From Prostheceraeus crozeri (Eukaryota > Platyhelminthes > Polycladida > Euryleptidae): DNA of 64,000 bases. The position numbers and the translations under genes were made by a program. The notes beneath the pieces are model-generated. The model had not been told where the DNA came from, did not search any database, and was given only the letters and a program-made list of their open reading frames with translations. Of the stretch, positions 34,901-49,900 are shown one piece after another; position 1 is the first letter of the stretch; each line of letters begins with the position of its first letter. The stretch covers positions 62,001 to 126,000 of the forward strand of contig CAJQUW010007256.1 in the NCBI GenBank assembly GCA_907163375.1, in the 5' to 3' direction.

Positions 34901-37900
34901 AGATATTAACCAACAATGCATTATTTGACATAGCAATATCTGTTGCTAAAACACATGTGAGATATTAACCAACAATGCATTATTTGACATAGCAATATCT
35001 GTTGCTAAAACACATGTGAGATATTAACCAACAATGCATTATTTGACATAGCAATATCTGTTGCTAAAACACATGTGAGATATTATCCAACAATGCATTA
35101 TTTGACATAGCAATATCTGTTGCTAAAACACATGTGAGATATTAACCAACAATGCATTATTTGACATAGCAATATCTGTTGCTAAAACACATGTGAGATA
35201 TTAACCAACAATGTATTATTTGACATAGCAATATCTGTTGCTAAAACACATCTCAGATATTAACCAACAATGCATTATTTGACATAGCAATATCTGTTGC
35301 TAAAACACATGTGAGATATTAACCAACAATGCATTATTTGACATAGCAATATCTGTTGCCAAAACACTTGTGAGATATTAACCAACAATGCATTATTTGA
35401 CATAGCAATATCTGTTGCTAAAACACCTGTGAGATATTAACCAACAATGCATTATTTGACATAGCAATATCTGTTGCCAAAACACATGTGAGATATTAAC
35501 CAACAATGCATTATTTGACATAGCAATATCTGTTGCTAAAACACATGTGAGATATTAACCAACAATGCATTTGACATAGCAATATCTGTTGCTAAAACAC
35601 TTGTGAGATATTAACCAACAATGCATTATTTGACATAGCAATATCTGTTGCTATAACACTTGTGAGATATTAACCAACAATGCATTATTTGACATAGCAA
35701 TATCAGTTGCTGAAACACATCTCAGATATTAACCAACAATGCATTATTTGACATAGCAATATCTGTTGCTAAAACACATGTGAGATATTAACCAACAATG
35801 CATTATTTGACATAGCAATATCTGTTGCTAAAACACATGTGAGATATTAACCAACAATGCATTATTTGACATAGCAATATCTGTTGCTAAAACACATGTG
35901 AGATATTAACCAACAATGCATTATTTGACATAGCAATATCTGTTGCTAAAACACATGTGAGATATTAACCAACAATGCATTATTTGACATAGCAATATCT
36001 GTTGCTAAAACACATGTGAGATATTAACCAACAATGCATTATTTGACATAGCAATATCTGTTGCTAAAACACATCTCAGATATTAACCAACAATGCATTA
36101 TTTGACATAGCAATATCTGTTGCTAAAACACATCTCAGATATTAACCAACAATGCATTATTTGACATAGCAATATCTGTTGCTAAAACACTTGTGAGATA
36201 TTATCCAACAATGCATTATTTGACATAGCAATATCTGTTGCCAAAACACATGTGAGATATTAACCAACAATGCATTATTTCACATAGCAATATCTGTTGC
36301 TATAACACTTGTGAGATATTAACCAACAATGCATTATTTGACATAGCAATATCTGTTGCTAAAACACATGTGAGATATTAACCAACAATGCATTATTTGA
36401 CATAGCAATATCTGTTGCCAAAACACTTGTGAGATATTAACCAACAATGCATTATTTGACATAGCAATATCTGTTGCTAAAACACATGTGAGATATTAAC
36501 CAACAATGCATTATTTGACATAGCAATATCTGTTGCTAAAACACATGTGAGATATTAACCAACAATGCATTATTTGACATAGCAATATCTGTTGCTAAAA
36601 CACATGTGAGATATTAACCAACAATGCATTATTTGACATAGCAATATCTGTTGCTAAAACACATGTGAGATATTAACCAACAATGCATTATTTGACATAG
36701 CAATATCTGTTGCTAAAACACTTGTGAGATATTAACCAACAATGCATTATTTGACAGAGCAATATCTGTTGCTAAAACACCTGTGAGATATTATCCAACA
36801 ATGCATTATTTGACATAGCAATATCTGTTGCCAAAACACTTGTGAGATATTAACCAACAATGCATTGACATAGCAATATCTGTTGCTAAAACACATCTCA
36901 GATATTAACCAACAATGCATTATTTGACATAGCAATATCTGTTGCTAAAACACATGTGAGATATTAACCAACAATGCATTATTTGACATAGCAATATCTG
37001 TTGCTAAAACACATGTGAGATATTATCCAACAATGCATTATTTGACATAGCAATATCTGTTGCTAAAACACATGTGAGATATTAACCAACAATGCATTAT
37101 TTGACATAGCAATATCTGTTGCTAAAACACATGTGAGATATTAACCAAACAATGCATTATTTGACATAGCAATATCTGTTGCTAAAACACATCTCAGATA
37201 TTAACCAACAATGCATTATTTGACATAGCAATATCTGTTGCTAAAACACATCTCAGATATTAACCAACAATGCATTATTTGACATAGCAATATCTGTTGC
37301 CAAAACACTTGTCAGATATTAACCAACAATGCATTATTTGACATGGCAATATCTGTTGCTAAAACACTTGTGAGATATTAACCAACAATGTATTATTTGA
37401 CATAGCAATATCTGTTGCTAAAACACATGTGAGATATTAACCAACAATGCATTATTTGACATAGCAATATCTGTTGCTAAAACACATGTGAGATATTATC
37501 CAACAATGCATTATTTGACATAGCAATATCTGTTGCTAAAACACATGTGAGATATTAACCAAACAATGCATTATTTGACATAGCAATATCTGTTGCTAAA
37601 AACACTTGTGAGATATTAACCAACAATGCATTATTTGACATAGCAATATCTGTTGCTAAAACACATCTCAGATATTAACCAACAATGCATTATTTGACAT
37701 AGCAATATCTGTTGCTAAAACACTTGTGAGATATTAACCAACAATGCATTATTTGACATAGCAATATTCTGTTGCTAAAACACATCTCAGATATTAACCA
37801 ACAATGCATTATTTGAACATAGCAATATCTGTTGCTAAAACACATCTCAGATATTAACCAACAATGCATTATTTGACATAGCAATATCTGTTGCTAAAAC

Positions 37901-40900
37901 ACTTGTGAGATATTAACCAACAATGCATTATTTGACATAGCAATATCTGTTGCTAAAACACATCTCAGATATTAACCAACAATGCATTATTTGACATAGC
38001 AATATCTGTTGCTAAAACACATGTGAGATATTAACCAACAATGCATTATTTGACATAGCAATATCTGTTGCTAAAACACATCTCAGATATTAACCAACAA
38101 TGCATTATTTGACATAGCAATATCTGTTGCTAAAACACATGTGAGATATTAACCAACAATGCATTATTTGACATAGCAATATCTGTTGCTAAAACACATC
38201 TCAGATATTAACCAACAATGCATTATTTGACATAGCAATATCTGTTGCTAAAACACATGTGAGATATTAACCAACAATGCATTATTTGACATAGCAATAT
38301 CTGTTGCTAAAACACATCTCAGATATTAACCAACAATGCATTATTTGACATAGCAATATCTGTTGCTAAAACAAATCTCAGATATTAACCAACAATGCAT
38401 TATTTGACATAGCAATATCTGTTGCTAAAACACATGTGAGATATTAACCAACAATGCATTATTTGACATAGCAATATCTGCTGCTAAAACACATGTGAGA
38501 TATTAACCAACAATGCATTATTTGACATAGCAATATCTGTTGCTAAAACACTTGTGAGATATTAACCAACAATGCATTATTTGACATAGCAATATCTGTT
38601 GCTAAAACATATCTCAGATATTAACCAACAATGCATTATTTGACATAGCAATATCTGTTGCTAAAACACATGTGAGATATTAACCAACAATGCATTATTT
38701 GACATAGCAATGTCTGTTGCTAAAACACATGTCAGATATTAACCAACAATGCATTATTTGACATAGCAATATCTGTTGCTAAAACACATCTCAGATATTA
38801 ACCAACAATGCATTATTTGACATAGCAATATCTGTTGCTAAAACACCTGTGAGATATTAACCAACAATGCATTATTTGACATAGCAATATCTGTTGCTAA
38901 AACACATCTCAGATATTAACCAACAATGCATTATTTGACATAGCAATATCTGTTGCTAAAACACTTGTGAGATATTAACCAACAATGCATTATTTGACAT
39001 AGCAATATCTGTTGCTAAAACACCTGTGAGATATTAACCAACAATGCATTATTTCACATAGCAATATCTGTTGCTAAAACACCTGTGAGATATTAACCAA
39101 CAATGCATTATTTGACATAGCAATATCTGTTGCTAAAACACATCTCAGATATTAACCAACAATGCATTATTTGACATAGCAATATCTGTTGCTAAAACAC
39201 ATCTCAGATATTAACCAACAATGCATTATTTGACATAGCAATATCTGTTGCTAAAACACATCTCAGATATTAACCAACAATGCATTATTTACATAGCAAT
39301 ATCTGTTGCTAAAACACATGTGAGATATTAACCAACAATGCATTATTTGACATAGCAATGTCTGTTGCTAAAACACATGTCAGATATTAACCAACAATGC
39401 ATTATTTGACATAGCAATATCTGTTGCTAAAACACATGTGAGATATTAACCAACAATGCATTATTTGACATAGCAATATCTGTTGCTAAAACACATCTCA
39501 GATATTAACCAACAATGCATTATTTGACATAGCAATATCTGTTGCTAAAACACATATCAGATATTAACCAACAATGCATTATTTGACATAGCAATATCTG
39601 TTGCTAAAACACATGTGAGATATTAACCAACAATGCATTATTTGACATAGCAATATCTGCTGCTAAAACACATGTGAGATATTAACCAACAATGCATTAT
39701 TTGACATAGCAATATCTGTTGCTAAAACACTTGTGAGATATTAACCAACAATGCATTATTTGACATAGCAATATCTGTTGCTAAAACACATCTCAGATAT
39801 TAACCAACAATGCATTATTTGACATAGCAATATCTGTTGCTAAAACACATGTGAGATATTAACCAACAATGCATTATTTGACATAGCAATGTCTGTTGCT
39901 AAAACACATGTCAGATATTAACCAACAATGCATTATTTGACATAGCAATATCTGTTGCTAAAACACATCTCAGATATTAACCAACAATGCATTATTTGAC
40001 ATAGCAATATCTGTTGCTAAAACACCTGTGAGATATTAACCAACAATGCATTATTTGACATAGCAATATCTGTTGCTAAAACACATCTCAGATATTAACC
40101 AACAAATGCATTATTTGACATAGCAATATCTGTTGCTAAAACACTTGTGAGATATTAACCAACAATGCATTATTTGACATAGCAATATCTGTTGCTAAAA
40201 CACCTGTGAGATATTAACCAACAATGCATTATTTCACATAGCAATATCTGTTGCTAAAACACCTGTGAGATATTAACCAACAATGCATTATTTGACATAG
40301 CAATATCTGTTGCTAAAACACATCTCAGATATTAACCAACAATGCATTATTTGACATAGCAATATCTGTTGCTAAAACACTTGTGAGATATTAACCAACA
40401 ATGCATTATTTGACATAGCAATATCTGTTGCTAAAACACATCTCAGATATTAACCAACAATGCATTATTTGACATAGCAATATCTGTTGCTAAAACACAT
40501 GTGAGATATTAACCAACAATGCATTATTTGACATAGCAATGTCTGTTGCTAAAACACATGTCAGATATTAACCAACAATGCATTATTTGACATAGCAATA
40601 TCTGTTGCTAAAACACATCTCAGATATTAACCAACAATGCATTATTTGACATAGCAATATCTGTTGCTAAAACACCTGTGAGATATTAACCAACAATGCA
40701 TTTGACATAGCAATATCTGTTGCTAAAACACATGTGAGATATTAACCAACAATGCATTATTTGACATAGCAATATCTGTTGCTAAAACACATGTGAGATA
40801 TTAACCAACAATGCATTGACATAGCAATATCTGTTGCTAAAACACATGTGAGATATTAACCAACAATGCATTATTTGACATAGCAATATCTGTTGCTAAA

Positions 40901-43900
40901 ACACATCTCAGATATTAACCAACAATGCATTATTTGACATAGCAATATCTGTTGCTAAAACACTTGTGAGATATTAACCAACAATGCATTATTTGACATA
41001 GCAATATCTGTTGCTAAAAACACCTGTGAGATATTAACCAACAATGCATTATTTCACATAGCAATATCTGTTGCTAAAACACCTGTGAGATATTAACCAA
41101 CAATGCATTATTTGACATAGCAATATCTGTTGCTAAAACACATCTCAGATATTAACCAACAATGCATTATTTGACATAGCAATATCTGTTGCTAAAACAC
41201 CTGTGAGATATTAACCAACAAAGCATTATTTGACATAGCAATATCTGTTGCTAAAACACCTGTGAGATATTAACCAACAATGCATTATTTGACATAGCAA
41301 TATCTGTTGCTAAAACACTTGTGAGACATTAACCAACAATGCATTATTTGACATAGCAATATCTGTTGCTAAAACACATCTCAGATATTAACCAACAATG
41401 CATTATTTGACATAGCAATATCTGTTGCTAAAACACATCTCAGATATTAACCAACAATGCATTATTTGACATAGCAATATCTGTTGCTAAAACACATCTC
41501 AGATATTAACCAACAATGCATTATTTGACATAGCAATATCTGTTGCTAAAACACATCTCAGATATTAACCAACAATGCATTATTTGACATAGCAATATCT
41601 GTTGCTAAAACACATCTCAGATATTAACCAACAATGCATTATTTGACATAGCAATATCTGTTGCTAAAACACTTGTGAGACATTAACCAACAATGCATTA
41701 TTTCACATAGCAATATCTGCTGCTAAAACACATCTCAGATATTAACCAACAATGCATTATTTGACATAGCAATATCTGTTGCTAAAACACTTGTGAGACA
41801 TTAACCAACAATGCATTATTTAACATAGCATTATCTGTTGCTAAAACACATCTCAGATATTAACCAACAATGCATTATTTGACATAGCAATATCTGTTGC
41901 TAAAACACATCTCAGATATTAACCAACAATGCATTATTTGACATAGCAATATCTGTTGCTAAAGCATATCAGATATTAACCAACAATGCATTATTTGACA
42001 TAGCAATATCTGTTGCTAAAACACATCTCAGATATTAACCAACAATGCATTATTTGACATAGCAATATCTGTTGCTAAAACACATCTCAGATATTAACCA
42101 ACAATGCATTATTTGACATAGCAATATCTGTTGCTAAAACACATCTCAGATATTAACCAACAATGCATTATTTGACATAGCAATATCTGTTGCTAAAACA
42201 CTTGTGAGATATTAACCAACAATGCATTATTTGACATAGCAATATCTGTGCTAAAACACATCTCAGATATTAACCAACAATGCATTATTTGACATAGCAA
42301 TATCTGTTGCTAAAACACATGTGAGATATTAACCAACAATGCATTATTTGACATAGCAATATCTGTTGCTAAAACACATCTCAGATATTAACCAACAATG
42401 CATTATTTGACATAGCAATATCTGTTGCTAAAACACATCTCAGATATTAACCAACAATGCATTATTTGACATAGCAATATCTGTTGCTAAAACACTTGTG
42501 AGATATTAACCAACAATGCATTATTTGACATAGCAATATCTGTTGCTAAAACACTTGTGAGATATTAACCAACAATGCATTATTTGACATAGCAATATCT
42601 GTTGCTAAAACACATCTCAGATATTAACCAACAATGCATTATTTGACATAGCAATATCTTTTGCTAAAACACATGTGAGATATTAACCAACAATGCATTA
42701 TTTGACATAGCAATATCTGTTGCTAAAACACATGTGAGATATTAACCAACAATGCATTATTTGACATAGCATTATCTGTTGCTAAAACACCTGTGAGATA
42801 TTAACCAACAATGCATTATTTGACATAGCAATATCTGTTGCTAAAACACCTGTGAGATATTAACCAACAAAGCATTATTTGACATAGCAATATCTGTTGC
42901 TAAAACACCTGTGAGATATTAACCAACAATGCATTATTTGACATAGCAATATCTGTTGCTAAAACACTTGTGAGACATTAACCAACAATGCATTATTTGA
43001 CATAGCAATATCTGTTGCTAAAACACCTGTGAGATATTAACCAACAATGCATTATTTGACATAGCAATATCTGTTGCTAAAACACATCTCAGATATTAAC
43101 CAACAATGCATTATTTGACATAGCAATATCTGTTGCTAAAACACTTGTGAGATATTAACCAACAATGCATTATTTGACATAGCAATATCTGTTGCTAAAA
43201 CACATCTCAGATATTAACCAACAATGCATTATTTGACATAGCAATATCTGTTGCTAAAACACATCTCAGATATTAACCAACAATGCATTATTTGACATAG
43301 CAATATCTGTTGCTAAAACACTTGTGAGACATTAACCAACAATGCATTATTTGACATAGCAATATCTGTTGCTAAAACACCTGTGAGATATTAACCAACA
43401 ATGCATTATTTGACATAGCAATATCTGTTGCTAAAACACATCTCAGATATTAACCAACAATGCATTATTTGACATAGCAATATCTGTTGCTAAAACACAT
43501 CTCAGATATTAACCAACAATGCATTATTTGACATAGCAATATCTGTTGCTAAAACACATCTCAGAAATTAACCAACAATGCATTATTTGACATAGCAATA
43601 TCTGTTGCTAAAACACATCTCAGATATTAACCAACAATGCATTATTTGACATAGCAATATCTGTTGCTAAAACACATCTCAGATATTAACCAACAATGCA
43701 TTATTTGACATAGCAATATCTGTTGCTAAAACACATCTCAGATATTAACCAACAATGCATTATTTGACATAGCAATATCTGTTGCTAAAACACATCTCAG
43801 ATATTAACCAACAATGCATTATTTGACATAGCAATATCTGTTGCTAAAACACATCTCAGATATTAACCAACAATGCATTATTTGACATAGCAATATCTGT

Positions 43901-46900
43901 TGCTAAAACAAATCTCAGATATTAACCAACAATGCATTATTTCACATAGCAATATCTGCTGCTAAAACACATCTCAGATATTAACCAACAATGCATTATT
44001 TGACATAGCAATATCTGTTGCTAAAACACATCTCAGATATTAACCAACAATGCATTATTTGACATAGCAATATCTGTTGCTAAAACACATCTCAGATATT
44101 AACCAACAATGCATTATTTGACATAGCATTATCTGTTGCTAAAACACCTGTGAGATATTAACCAACAATGCATTATTTGACATAGCAATATCTGTTGCTA
44201 AAACACATCTCAGATATTAACCAACAATGCATTATTTGACATAGCAATATCTGTTGCTAAAACACATCTCAGATATTAACCAACAATGCATTATTTGACA
44301 TAGCAATATCTGTTGCTAAAACACATCTCAGATATTAACCAACAATGCATTAATTGACATAGCAATATCTGTTGCTAAAACACATGTGAGATATTAACCA
44401 ACAATGCATTATTTGACATAGCAATATCTGTTGCTAAAACACATCTCAGATATTAACCAACAATGCATTATTTGACATAGCAATATCTGTTGCTAAAACA
44501 CATCTCAGATATTAACCAACAATGCATTATTTGACATAGCAATATCTGTTGCTAAAACACATCTCAGATATTAACCAACAATGCATTATTTGACATAGCA
44601 ATATCTGTTTCTAAAACACATCTCAGATATTAACCAACAATGCATTATTTGACATAGCAATATCTGTTGCTAAAACACATCTCAGATATTAACCAACAAT
44701 GCATTATTTGACATAGCAATATCTGTTGCTAAAACACATCTCAGATATTAACCAACAATGCATTATTTGACATAGCAATATCTGTTGCTAAAACACTTGT
44801 GAGACATTAACCAACAATGCATTATTTGACATAGCAATATCTGTTGCTAAAACACATCTCAGATATTAACCAACAATGCATTATTTGACATAGCAATATC
44901 TGTTGCTAAAACACATCTCAGATATTAACCAACAATGCATTATTTGACATAGCAATATCTGTTGCTAAAACACATCTCAGATATTAACCAACAATGCATT
45001 ATTTGACATAGCAATATCTGTTGCTAAAACACTTGTGAGACATTAACCAACAATGCATTATTTGACATAGCAATATCTGTTGCTAAAACACATGTGAGAT
45101 ATTAACCAACAATGCATTATTTGACATAGCAATATCTGTTGCTAAAACACATCTCAGATATTAACCAACAATGCATTATTTGACATAGCAATATCTGTTG
45201 CCAAAAACACATCTCAGATATTAACCAACAATGCATTATTTGACATAGCAATATCTGTTGCTAAAACACATCTCAGATATTAACCAACAATGCATTATTT
45301 GACATAGCAATATCTGTTGCTAAAACAAATCTCAGATATTAACCAACAATGCATTATTTGACATAGCAATATCTGTTTGCTAAAACACATCTCAGATATT
45401 AACCAACAATGCATTATTTGACATAGCAATATCTGTTGCTAAAACACATCTCAGATATTAACCAACAATGCATTATTTGACATAGCAATATCTGTTGCTA
45501 AAACACATCTCAGATATTAACCAACAATGCATTATTTGACATAGCAATATCTGTTGCTAAAACACATCTCAGATATTAACCAACAATGCATTATTTGACA
45601 TAGCAATATCTGTTGCTAAAACACATCTCAGATATTAACCAACAATGCATTATTTGACATAGCAATATCTGTTGCTAAAACACATCTCAGATATTAACCA
45701 ACAATGCATTATTTGACATAGCAATATCTGTTGCTAAAACACATGTGAGATATTAACCAACAATGCATTATTTGACATAGCAATATCTGTTGCTAAAACA
45801 CATCTCAGATATTAACCAACAATGCATTATTTGACATAGCAATATCTGTTGCTAAAACACATCTCAGATATTAACCAACAATGCATTATTTGACATAGCA
45901 ATATCTGTTGCTAAAACACATCTCAGATATTAACCAACAATGCATTAATTGACATAGCAATATCTGTTGCTAAAACACATCTCAGATATTAACCAACAAT
46001 GCATTATTTGACATAGCAATATCTGTTGCTAAAACACATCTCAGATATTAACCAACAATGCATTATTTGACATAGCAATATCTGTTGCTAAAACACATCT
46101 CAGATATTAACCAACAATGCATTATTTGACATAGCAATATCTGTTGCCAAAACACATGTGAGATATTAACCAACAATGCATTATTTGACATAGCAATATC
46201 TGTTGCTAAAACACTTGTGAGATATTAACCAACAATGCATTATTTGACATAGCAATATCTGTTGCTAAAACACATCTCAGATATTAACCAACAATGCATT
46301 ATTTGACATAGCAATATCTGTTGCTAAAACACATCTCAGATATTAACCAACAATGCATTATTTGACATAGCAATATCTGTTGCTAAAACACTTGTGAGAC
46401 ATTAACCAACAATGCATTATTTGACATAGCAATATCTGTTGCTAAAACACTTGTGAGATATTAACCAACAATGCATTATTTGACATAGCAATATCTGTTG
46501 CTAAAACACATCTCAGATATTAACCAACAATGCATTATTTGACATAGCAATATCTGTTTGCTAAAACACATCTCAGATATTAACCAACAATGCATTATTT
46601 GACATAGCAATATCTGTTGCTAAAACACTTGTGAGACATTAACCAACAATGCATTATTTGACATAGCAATATCTGTTGCTAAAACACCTGTGAGATATTA
46701 ACCAACAATGCATTATTTGACATAGCAATATCTGTTGCTAAAACACATCTCAGATATTAACCAACAATGCATTATTTGACATAGCAATATCTGTTGCTAA
46801 AACACATCTCAGATATTAACCAACAATGCATTATTTGACATAGCAATATCTGTTGCTAAAACACATCTCAGATATTAACCAACAATGCATTATTTGACAT

Positions 46901-49900
46901 AGCAATATCTGTTGCTAAAACACATCTCAGATATTAACCAACAATGCATTATTTGACATAGCAATATCTGTTGCTAAAACACATGTGAGATATTAACCAA
47001 CAATGCATTATTTGACATAGCAATATCTGTTGCTAAAACACATCTCAGATATTAACCAACAATGCATTATTTGACATAGCAATATCTGTTGCTAAAACAC
47101 ATCTCAGATATTAACCAACAATGCATTATTTGACATAGCAATATCTGTTGCTAAAACACATCTCAGATATTAACCAACAATGCATTATTTGACATAGCAA
47201 TATCTGTTGCTAAAACACATCTCAGAAATTAACCAACAATGCATTATTTGACATAGCAATATCTGTTGCTAAAACACATCTCAGATATTAACCAACAATG
47301 CATTATTTGACATAGCAATATCTGTTGCTAAAACACATGTGAGATATTAACCAACAATGCATTATTTGACATAGCAATATCTGTTGCTAAAACACATCTC
47401 AGATATTAACCAACAATGCATTATTTGACATAGCAATATCTGTTGCTAAAACACATGTGAGATATTAACCAACAATGCATTATTTGACATAGCAATATCT
47501 GTTGCTAAAACACATCTCAGATATTAACCAACAATGCATTATTTGACATAGCAATATCTGTTGCTAAAACACATCTCAGATATTAACCAACAATGCATTA
47601 TTTGACATAGCAATATCTGTTGCTAAAACACATCTCAGATATTAACCAACAATGCATTAATTGACATAGCAATATCTGTTGCTAAAACACATCTCAGATA
47701 TTAACCAACAATGCATTATTTGACATAGCAATATCTGTTGCTAAAACACATCTCAGATATTAACCAACAATGCATTATTTGACATAGCAATATCTGTTGC
47801 TAAAACACCTGTGAGATATTAACCAACAATGCATTATTTGACATAGCAATATCTGTTGCTAAAACACATCTCAGATATTAACCAACAATGCATTATTTGA
47901 CATAGCAATATCTGTTGCTAAAACACATCTCAGATATTAACCAACAATGCATTATTTGACATAGCAATATCTGTTGCTAAAACACATCTCAGATATTAAC
48001 CAACAATGCATTATTTGACATAGCAATATCTGTTGCTAAAACACTTGTGAGACATTAACCAACAATGCATTATTTCACATAGCAATATCTGCTGCTAAAA
48101 CACATCTCAGATATTAACCAACAATGCATTATTTGACATAGCAATATCTGTTGCTAAAACACATCTCAGATATTAACCAACAATGCATTATTTGACATAG
48201 CAATATCTGTTGCTAAAACACATGTGAGATATTAACCAACAATGCATTATTTGACATAGCATTATCTGTTGCTAAAACACCTGTGAGATATTAACCAACA
48301 ATGCATTATTTGACATAGCAATATCTGTTGCTAAAACACATCTCAGATATTAACCAACAATGCATTATTTGACATAGCAATATCTGTTGCTAAAACACAT
48401 CTCAGATATTAACCAACAATGCATTATTTGACATAGCAATATCTGTTGCTAAAACACATGTGAGATATTAACCAACAATGCATTATTTGACATAGCAATA
48501 TCTGTTGCTAAAACACATCTCAGATATTAACCAACAATGCATTATTTGACATAGCAATATCTGTTGCTAAAACACATCTCAGATATTAACCAACAATGCA
48601 TTATTTGACATAGCAATATCTGTTGCTAAAACACATCTCAGATATTAACCAACAATGCATTATTTGACATAGCAATATCTGTTGCTAAAACACATCTCAG
48701 ATATTAACCAACAATGCATTATTTGACATAGCAATATCTGTTGCTAAAACACATCTCAGATATTAACCAACAATGCATTATTTGACATAGCAATATCTGT
48801 TGCCAAAAACACATCTCAGATATTAACCAACAATGCATTATTTGACATAGCAATATCTGTTGCCAAAAACACATCTCAGATATTAACCAACAATGCATTA
48901 TTTGACATAGCAATATCTGTTGCTAAAACACATCTCAGATATTAACCAACAATGCATTATTTGACATAGCAATATCTGTTGCTAAAACACATGTGAGATA
49001 TTAACCAACAATGCATTATTTGACATAGCAATATCTGTTGCTAAAACACATGTGAGATATTAACCAACAATGCATTAATTGACATAGCAATATCTGTTGC
49101 TAAAACACATGTGAGATATTAACCAACAATGCATTATTTGACATAGCAATATCTGTTGCTAAAACACATGTGAGATATTAACCAACAATGCATTATTTGA
49201 CATAGCAATATCTGTTGCTAAAACACATCTCAGATATTAACCAACAATGCATTATTTGACATAGCAATATCTGTTGCTAAAACACTTGTGAGATATTAAC
49301 CAACAATGCATTATTTGACATAGCAATATCTGTTTCTAAAACACATCTCAGATATTAACCAACAATGCATTATTTGACATAGCAATATCTGTTGCTAAAA
49401 CACATCTCAGATATTAACCAACAATGCATTATTTGACATAGCAATATCTGTTGCTAAAACACTTGTGAGACATTAACCAACAATGCATTATTTGACATAG
49501 CAATATCTGTTGCTAAAACACATCTCAGATATTAACCAACAATGCATTATTTGACATAGCAATATCTGTTGCTAAAACACATCTCAGATATTAAACAACA
49601 ATGCATTATTTGACATAGCAATATCTGTTGCTAAAACACTTGTGAGACATTAACCAACAATGCATTATTTGACATAGCAATATCTGTTGCTAAAACACAT
49701 CTCAGATATTAACCAACAATGCATTATTTGACATAGCAATATCTGTTGCTAAAACACTTGTGAGACATTAACCAACAATGCATTATTTGACATAGCAATA
49801 TCTGTTGCCAAAAACACATGTGAGATATTAACCAACAATGCATTATTTGACATAGCAATATCTGTTGCTAAAACACATCTTAGATATTAACCAACAATGC

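Noticed and set aside
36747-48913. Minus-strand frames of about 62-64 codons within the 59-bp array
   Set aside because: They are translations of tandem units kept open by local indels. They repeat the same words and lack any independent support.
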